Below are positions 31,441 through 36,052 of a DNA stretch of 36,052 nucleotides, in pieces. Every line of letters starts with the position of its first letter. The first letter of the stretch is position 1. The notes beneath the pieces were generated by a model that saw nothing but the letters and a program-made list of their open reading frames with translations, was not told where the DNA came from and made no database searches. This DNA is from an uncultured Clostridia bacterium (GTDB lineage Bacteria; Bacillota; Clostridia; Christensenellales; Borkfalkiaceae): NCBI GenBank assembly GCA_946055105.1, contig CAMGEK010000006.1, positions 1-36,052 on the forward strand, read 5' to 3'. The position numbers and the translations under genes were made by a program.

Positions 31441-32277
31441 ATGTTGGAATTTCTCTCGCCGCGCCTGAAAGAAGCCGTGCGGCACGTCAATCTGAATCGT
31501 CTGTACGAATTGCGTATTCGGACGGACAAACCGTTGCGCGCCAATTTCGGCGGAACGTTCGTGTGGCTCGGAGAAAACGGCGTAACGCTTTCGCCGTCAA
31601 CCGCGCTCGTGCCGACCGCGGAAGAGGTGGAAGAGACGCTCTTCGCCGCAAGCGGGTATTCCGTCTACGCGGTGGAAAACCAGCTTCGCCGCGGTTTCGT
31701 GACGGGAAAATTCGGGGAACGGATCGGAGTGGCGGGAAGCGTGGTCTATGAAAACGGCGGCGTGCTCTCCGTTCATTCGATCACTTCGCTCTGCGTACGG
31801 ATTCCGCACGAAATCAAGGGGTGCGCGGCGGAAATTTTCGAGCGCTGTTTTGATAACGGAATCTGCTCGCTCGTCGTGGCGTCTCCGCCGGGAATGGGCA
31901 AGACGACGATTTTACGCGATCTTTCCCGTCTGGTCAGCGAGCGGTACGCCGTCAATATTTTAGTGAGCGACGAGCGCGGCGAGCTGTCGGCGGGAGATAC
32001 GGGGGCGACTTCCGACGTCGTCCGCTTCGCGGACAAGTTGACGGCGTTTACCGAAGGAATCCGCGCCATGCGGCCGGACGTCATCGTGACGGACGAATTG
32101 CTTCCCGAAGATTACAGAGCGGTCGAACGGGCGCGGAAAAGCGGGATCGTCGTGTTCGCTTCGGCGCATCTCGTGGACGCGGAGGACGTACCGCACGGCT
32201 TGTTCGACCGTTGCGTGCTGCTTGACGGACTCGGTCGGATCGGAAAAATCTGTCGGGGAGCGGACGATGTGGCTTAA
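31441..32277 (+). CDS. spoIIIAA: Stage III sporulation protein AA (ATPase)
   Basis: ATPase of the mother-cell/forespore channel, resembling type II/IV secretion ATPases. 278 residues. Walker A VASPPGMGKTTILRD and Walker B-like region VIVTDE, preceded by SVHSITSLCVRIP. First gene of the complete operon AA-AH. ATG 31441 has no Shine-Dalgarno and follows the sigma-E-like -10 by 7 nt, implying translation from the 5' end of the mRNA. Its end overlaps spoIIIAB by 11 nt. Confidence 0.94.
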   Translation: MLEFLSPRLKEAVRHVNLNRLYELRIRTDKPLRANFGGTFVWLGENGVTLSPSTALVPTAEEVEETLFAASGYSVYAVENQLRRGFVTGKFGERIGVAGSVVYENGGVLSVHSITSLCVRIPHEIKGCAAEIFERCFDNGICSLVVASPPGMGKTTILRDLSRLVSERYAVNILVSDERGELSAGDTGATSDVVRFADKLTAFTEGIRAMRPDVIVTDELLPEDYRAVERARKSGIVVFASAHLVDAEDVPHGLFDRCVLLDGLGRIGKICRGADDVA

Positions 32278-32734
32278 ATTCGCGCTCTGTCTGTGCGTGA
32301 TCGCGTTCGGCGTCCTGCTCGGCTATCTTGCCGCGGGGAAATACCGCCGCCGAAAGAGCTTTTTTACAGGCTTTTATCTTTTGAACGAACGCTATCTCAA
32401 CGAACTCGTCTATCTCCGACGCCCGCTCGACGCGTTTTTAAGGGAAACGCGCTACGAGGGGGATTTCGGACGGACGGTCGCAGAATTTTCGCGCAAACGG
32501 GCGGCGGAGGTCGGGTATCCCTACCTGACGGAGGAGGAAAAGAGTTGGGCGAACGATTACTTTCGCATGCTCGGACGGGGCGACGCGCGTTCGCAGAGCG
32601 GCTTTTTTTCGGCGCAACAGGGGGAATTGAGCGAAAAAAAGAACGCCGCCGAAAAGGAAGCGAAGGCGCGCGGAGAGCTGTATCTCAAACTCGGACTTCT
32701 GGCGGGGCTCGCCGCCGTCATTCTCATCGTATAA
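32267..32734 (+). CDS. spoIIIAB: Stage III sporulation protein AB
   Basis: Mother-cell membrane component of the SpoIIIA-SpoIIQ channel; its fold resembles GspF-type proteins. 155 residues. N-terminal membrane helix LKFALCLCVIAFGVLLGYLAA, charged helical middle, C-terminal membrane helix LYLKLGLLAGLAAVILIV. ATG 32267 has GGGGAG upstream. Slightly shorter than in Bacillus (171). Confidence 0.9.
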   Translation: MWLKFALCLCVIAFGVLLGYLAAGKYRRRKSFFTGFYLLNERYLNELVYLRRPLDAFLRETRYEGDFGRTVAEFSRKRAAEVGYPYLTEEEKSWANDYFRMLGRGDARSQSGFFSAQQGELSEKKNAAEKEAKARGELYLKLGLLAGLAAVILIV

Positions 32735-32736
32735 AT

Positions 32737-32934
32737 ATGGATATTTCAATTATTTTCAAAATCGCCGCAATCGGAATCATCGTCACGATCGTCTGTCAGG
32801 TGCTGAAAAAATCGGACAGAGACGACATCGCGACCGTCGTCTCCATCGTAGGGCTCGTCCTCGTACTCACCGTTACGGTGACGATGATCGGGGATCTGTT
32901 TGAAACGATAAAAACCATATTCGGAGCGTACTGA
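32737..32934 (+). CDS. spoIIIAC: Stage III sporulation protein AC
   Basis: A 65-residue membrane protein with two helices (IIFKIAAIGIIVTIVCQVL and VVSIVGLVLVLTVTVTMIG) separated by KKSDRDDIAT, the normal SpoIIIAC layout. ATG 32737 begins 2 nt after the spoIIIAB stop and lacks a Shine-Dalgarno, so it probably relies on translational coupling. Confidence 0.92.
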   Translation: MDISIIFKIAAIGIIVTIVCQVLKKSDRDDIATVVSIVGLVLVLTVTVTMIGDLFETIKTIFGAY

Positions 32935-32936
32935 CG

Positions 32937-33329
32937 GTGCAGGTGTTTCAACTCGTCGGGATCGCGTTCGTGACGGCGGTCGCGGCGATTCTGCTGAAAA
33001 GCGTCAAACCCGAACTCGCGTTTGTGGTGACCGTCGCGGGCAGTATCATCTTGCTGTTGTTTACCTTCGAGCTCTTTCGGGACAGCGTCGCCATCTTCGG
33101 AAAGATCGCGGACGCGACGGGGATCGATTCTTCGCTCGTAAAAATACTTCTCAAAATGCTCGGGATCGGCTATCTCGTGGAGTTTGCTGCGGGGATCCTC
33201 AACGACTTCGGACAAAATTCCGTAGCGGACAAGCTCGTGTTCTGCGGAAAAATTCTCCTGCTCGTCCTCGCGATTCCCATTCTCGAAAGCGTTTTGACGC
33301 TGATCAATCAATTATTGGAGCTGATCTGA
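32937..33329 (+). CDS. spoIIIAD: Stage III sporulation protein AD
   Basis: A 130-residue integral membrane subunit with three or four helices (QLVGIAFVTAVAAILL, ELAFVVTVAGSIILLLFTF, KILLLVLAIPILESVLTLI). GTG 32937 start, 2 nt after the AC stop; its TGA overlaps the ATG of AE. Confidence 0.92.
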   Translation: MQVFQLVGIAFVTAVAAILLKSVKPELAFVVTVAGSIILLLFTFELFRDSVAIFGKIADATGIDSSLVKILLKMLGIGYLVEFAAGILNDFGQNSVADKLVFCGKILLLVLAIPILESVLTLINQLLELI

Positions 33330-34528
33330 TGCGTTTCTTCCGAACCCGTCGGCGACGCGTTTTCGCCTGTCTGTTTCTGATTCTTGCCATCGTCCTGACC
33401 GTCCTCGCGCCGTCCGCTACGCTTTGCGCGCGGGCGGAGGAGACGGGGGACGGCGAGGCGCGCCTGAGAGAGAGCGTCGAAGCGCTGTTGGATTCGCTCG
33501 ATCTGAACGAATTGCAGACGTATCTCGATTCGCTCTCCGATTTTCGAGGCGTCAGCGTTCGGGAAAAGCTCGCGGGATTGATCGGGGGCGATCTGTCCGC
33601 AGACTATTCGTCTCTGTTGAATTCCGTTCTCGCGCTCGTTTGGAGCGAAGGTGAAGAACTGTTGCCCGCTTTTTCCGTCATTCTCGCGGTAGCGTTGTTG
33701 TGCGGAATTCTCAATTCGGCAAAATCAGGATTTTTGCATAGTTCTATGTCAGACATAATACATTTCGTCGGTTATCTTGCGGTGGGCGGCGTCGTGCTCG
33801 CGTGTCTCGTGACGGTGCTCTCGGCGGGATTCGGGGCGATTTCGCAGATGAAAAAACAGATGGAGCTCGTCTATCCGATCTTATTGACGTTGATGGCGGC
33901 GAGCGGCGGGAACGTCTCGGCGGCGATCTACCGCCCCGCGACGGCGTTCATGAGCGGCGCGATCTGCGAGCTGTTCGCGTCCGTGGTACTGCCCGGCGCG
34001 GTCGTGGTCGTGGTGCTGTGTTTCGTGGGGAATCTGACGGAGGACGTGCGGACGGAAAAGCTTGGGGAGCTGTTCAAAAGCGTCGGAAAGTGGCTGATCG
34101 GGTTGTCGTTGGGGCTTTACGGAATTTTTTTGAGCGTGCAGGGAATCACGGCGGCGCAATACGACGGACTGTCTCTGCGGGCGGCGAAATATGCGGTATC
34201 GTCATCCGTTCCGCTGGTGGGAGGATTTTTGTCGAGCGGGCTCGATCTCGTTCTTGCGGGGAGCTCTCTGATCAAAAATGCGCTCGGCTCGTTCGCGGTT
34301 CTGATGCTGTTCGCGGCGGTGTTCAGACCGCTCGTGCTGCTCGTTGTGTTTCAGCTCTTTTTAAGACTTTCTGCGGCGGCGACGGAGCCCGTCGGAGGAA
34401 AAATTTCCGCATTCTTATCCCATCTGGCGGGCGATCTCGGCTATTTTATCGCAGGGATTCTGAGCGTCGCGTTCATGTATTTCGTGACGCTGCTGTTGCT
34501 GATTTGTTCTTCGGGGGCGATATTCTGA
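33329..34528 (+). CDS. spoIIIAE: Stage III sporulation protein AE
   Basis: Polytopic channel subunit, 399 residues, near normal length. A first hydrophobic segment (FACLFLILAIVLTVLAPSATLCA) looks like a signal sequence. An extracytoplasmic helical stretch (to about residue 105) and six or more membrane helices follow, with QMKKQMELVYPILLTLMAASGG typical of the family. Overlaps by one base with both AD and AF. Confidence 0.93.
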   Translation: MRFFRTRRRRVFACLFLILAIVLTVLAPSATLCARAEETGDGEARLRESVEALLDSLDLNELQTYLDSLSDFRGVSVREKLAGLIGGDLSADYSSLLNSVLALVWSEGEELLPAFSVILAVALLCGILNSAKSGFLHSSMSDIIHFVGYLAVGGVVLACLVTVLSAGFGAISQMKKQMELVYPILLTLMAASGGNVSAAIYRPATAFMSGAICELFASVVLPGAVVVVVLCFVGNLTEDVRTEKLGELFKSVGKWLIGLSLGLYGIFLSVQGITAAQYDGLSLRAAKYAVSSSVPLVGGFLSSGLDLVLAGSSLIKNALGSFAVLMLFAAVFRPLVLLVVFQLFLRLSAAATEPVGGKISAFLSHLAGDLGYFIAGILSVAFMYFVTLLLLICSSGAIF

Positions 34529-34986
34529 TGAAAGCGTACGTATTGAGCATTGCGGGCGTCGTCCTGCTCTCCGCCGTCGTAACGATCGTTTCGCCGGGAG
34601 GGGGAACGGGGAAATTTCTGCGCGGAATCGTAAAATTGGCGTGTGTTGCGGTGCTCGTTGCGCCGTTCGCGCGGTTTTTTGCCGTCGGGGAAACGGAGCT
34701 GTTCCGATCGACGGCGGCGGAAGAGGACGGAGCGTACTTTCTCCGCTGTTCTTCGTTTGCGGAGGAGTGGGAGGCGGAAAAGATCGAGGCGTACCTTTCG
34801 GAGCGGTTTTCGGTCGTCGCGGAGGCGGAAGCGGAGTGTTCGGAGCAATCGCCCTTTTTCGTCAAAAGACTCGTCGTGCGCGTGAAAGATTTCGGAATAA
34901 ACCCGAGCGGCGAACATATAAATATCATAAGAGAAATCGAAAGCGCGTTGCGCGGCGCTTACGGATGCGAGGTGGAGGTGTCATGA
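34528..34986 (+). CDS. spoIIIAF: Stage III sporulation protein AF
   Basis: 152 residues: two N-terminal membrane helices (YVLSIAGVVLLSAVVTIV, FLRGIVKLACVAVLVAPFARFF), then a soluble ring-building-type domain (VVAEAEAECSEQSPFFVKRLVVRVKDFG … HINIIREIESALRGAYG). Shorter than in Bacillus (206), mainly in the linker. ATG 34528 follows an AE stop overlap. Confidence 0.9.
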   Translation: MKAYVLSIAGVVLLSAVVTIVSPGGGTGKFLRGIVKLACVAVLVAPFARFFAVGETELFRSTAAEEDGAYFLRCSSFAEEWEAEKIEAYLSERFSVVAEAEAECSEQSPFFVKRLVVRVKDFGINPSGEHINIIREIESALRGAYGCEVEVS

Positions 34987-35333
34987 AGGGAAAATTGGCG
35001 GCGATCTTCCGCAATCCGACGATCCGCGCCGTCGCGATCGGAGCTCTGGCGCTCCTGTTGCTGTTCGCGGTTCAGATCGCTTTTTTCGGGAAGAGCGAAA
35101 CGCAGAGTTACGCGCCCACGGAGGAAGAGACGCGGCTTTGCGCGCTGTTGGAAAAGATCGACGGCGTGAAGGAGGTGACGGTGATGGTTTCGCGGACGGA
35201 GACGGTCGGCGCGGTCGTGATCTTCGGCGGCGAGGACAGTCTTCTCACGCGGCTGCGCATTCTCGAAGCGACGGCGACCGCCCTCGGCGCGGATCGCAAA
35301 AACGTGAAAATCTATCCCGCCGAGGGCGCGTAA
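34983..35333 (+). CDS. spoIIIAG: Stage III sporulation protein AG, unusually short
   Basis: Forms the large ring of the feeding-tube channel in Bacillus. Here it is only 116 residues, against 229 in Bacillus subtilis. An N-terminal membrane helix (AVAIGALALLLLFAVQIAFF), a short periplasm-side stretch, then RLCALLEKIDGVKEVTVMV and, almost at once, GAVVIFGGEDSLLTRLRILEATATALG…NVKIYPAEGA. These are the two halves of the ring-building fold; the long insertion that separates them in other SpoIIIAG proteins is missing. The frame is otherwise clean and overlaps spoIIIAF by 4 nt, so this seems natural rather than a sequencing error. Confidence 0.88.
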   Translation: MKGKLAAIFRNPTIRAVAIGALALLLLFAVQIAFFGKSETQSYAPTEEETRLCALLEKIDGVKEVTVMVSRTETVGAVVIFGGEDSLLTRLRILEATATALGADRKNVKIYPAEGA

Positions 35334-35461
35334 GCGCCCGCGAGGCGGGAGCGACGCGGAACGGAATTGCTCGAAGGAAAGGCGGCGGCGTATCCGCGCG
35401 AAGCTGAAAGAAGGCGCCGAAACGCGGACGGACGATCGACGGATTTCGTAAAAGGCAAACG

Positions 35462-35486
35462 CCGAGGCGCGGAAAACCGCGCTCGG
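35462..35486 (+). other. Hairpin between spoIIIAG and spoIIIAH
   Basis: CCGAG-G-CGCGG, loop AAAA, CCGCG-CTCGG, followed by AAAAAATATTTTT. It lies in the only sizeable gap (181 nt) of the operon, just before the AH ribosome site, and may tune expression or processing. The rest of the gap shows no gene. Confidence 0.5.
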
Positions 35487-35514
35487 AAAAAATATTTTTG
35501 CAAGGAGAAGAATT

Positions 35515-36000
35515 ATGACAAACGCCAAAAAAATCGCACTGATGTCCACGCTGGTTTTGTTGCTTGCGGTGACGGCAATCTTCAATTTCGTTCTTGCGGG
35601 AACGAGAACGGCAAACGCTTCGGGCGGCGACGTCGCCGTACAGGCGAACTATTTCACGTCCTTCCGCTCCGAACGCTCGACGACGCGCAGCGAAGAATTC
35701 GTACAACTCGACAGCGTGCTCGCCGTATACGCTTCCGACAGCGCGGAATACAAAGAGGCGGCGGCGATGAAGCAGAAGATGGTCGGCATCATGGAGGACG
35801 AACTCGTGCTCGAAACGATGATCAAGTCGCTCGGCTTTTCCGACGCGGTGGTTTCCATCGGATACGATTCGGAAAACGTCAACGTATTCATCAATTCTTC
35901 CGAATTGACCTACGATTCGGCGCTCTCGATTTATACGATGTTGAAAAACGAGACGGGAGTCGTCTCCGGAAATATCATAATTATGCCCGTTTACGCATAA
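35515..36000 (+). CDS. spoIIIAH: Stage III sporulation protein AH
   Basis: Mother-cell half of the SpoIIIAH-SpoIIQ zipper across the intermembrane space. 161 residues, shorter than Bacillus (218). One N-terminal membrane helix (IALMSTLVLLLAVTAIFNFVLA), a linker with FRSERSTTRSEEFVQLDSVL, and a YscJ/FliF-like ring-building domain (KQKMVGIMEDELVLETMIKSLGFSDAVVSI … VNVFINSSELT … VVSGNIIIMPVYA). AAGGAG before ATG 35515. Separated from spoIIIAG by 181 nt, unlike the tightly packed upstream genes. Confidence 0.94.
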   Translation: MTNAKKIALMSTLVLLLAVTAIFNFVLAGTRTANASGGDVAVQANYFTSFRSERSTTRSEEFVQLDSVLAVYASDSAEYKEAAAMKQKMVGIMEDELVLETMIKSLGFSDAVVSIGYDSENVNVFINSSELTYDSALSIYTMLKNETGVVSGNIIIMPVYA

Positions 36001-36015
36001 AGTTAAAAAAAATAG

Positions 36016-36044
36016 TGGTAAAATGGAAAAAGATGTGCTATAAT
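36016..36044 (+). promoter_or_regulatory. Possible promoter of the next gene beyond the window
   Basis: TATAAT at 36039-36044 with a poor -35 (TGGTAA) 17 nt upstream. The gene it would serve is outside the window. Confidence 0.35.
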
Positions 36045-36052
36045 GAAAGCAA

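Overview
The window reads as chromosome of an uncultured, moderately GC-rich, endospore-forming member of the Clostridia (Bacillota). The evidence is the thrS, infC-rpmI-rplT, scpAB-ytfJ-dacF-rluB and complete spoIIIAA-AH gene blocks, Gram-positive LexA, class-II GalT, lipobox lipoproteins, frequent TTG/GTG starts and strong TTGACA-17-TATAAT promoters. A Christensenellales-like gut lineage is a guess I cannot test here. The window looks like stable backbone with three accessory patches.

Layout. 1-5471 (+): translation and housekeeping (3' part of thrS; infC-rpmI-rplT behind an L20-type leader with an attenuator; an rRNA methylase; YebC; ProA). 5657-6925 (-): cysteine-desulfidase/UPF0597 enzyme. 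7083-9549 (+): a membrane CXXC protein and a NapH-like [4Fe-4S] membrane protein fused to an extracytoplasmic TlpA thioredoxin. 9550-15664: a repeat-rich spacer and three lipoprotein genes on the minus strand; the largest also carries a thioredoxin domain and shares a module with its neighbour. Together these form a candidate cell-surface thiol-redox locus. 15871-20907 (+): M50 protease, scpA, scpB, a DUF2953/YtfI-like protein, YtfJ/GerW, a DacF-type DD-carboxypeptidase and a pseudouridine synthase. 21061-22661: lexA (-), a small Cys-rich protein and a small membrane protein. 22901-24693 (+): two phage tail-fibre type genes standing alone. 24759-31337: AraC-type regulator (-) diverging from galT-galK, then a GH51 arabinofuranosidase, consistent with use of arabinogalactan-type sugars. 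31441-36000 (+): the spoIIIA operon.

The most unusual points are these. (1) Several genes have a promoter whose -10 box lies only 5-7 nt before the start codon with no Shine-Dalgarno, implying leaderless mRNAs; two are near-consensus sigma-A promoters, one is sigma-E-like before spoIIIAA and one is sigma-G-like. (2) infC begins with ATC, just after a terminator hairpin. (3) The thiol-redox/lipoprotein locus. (4) SpoIIIAG is very short and appears to lack the insertion that forms the beta-barrel in Bacillus. (5) The solitary tail-fibre cassette. (6) The GH51 enzyme has an inserted beta-sandwich.
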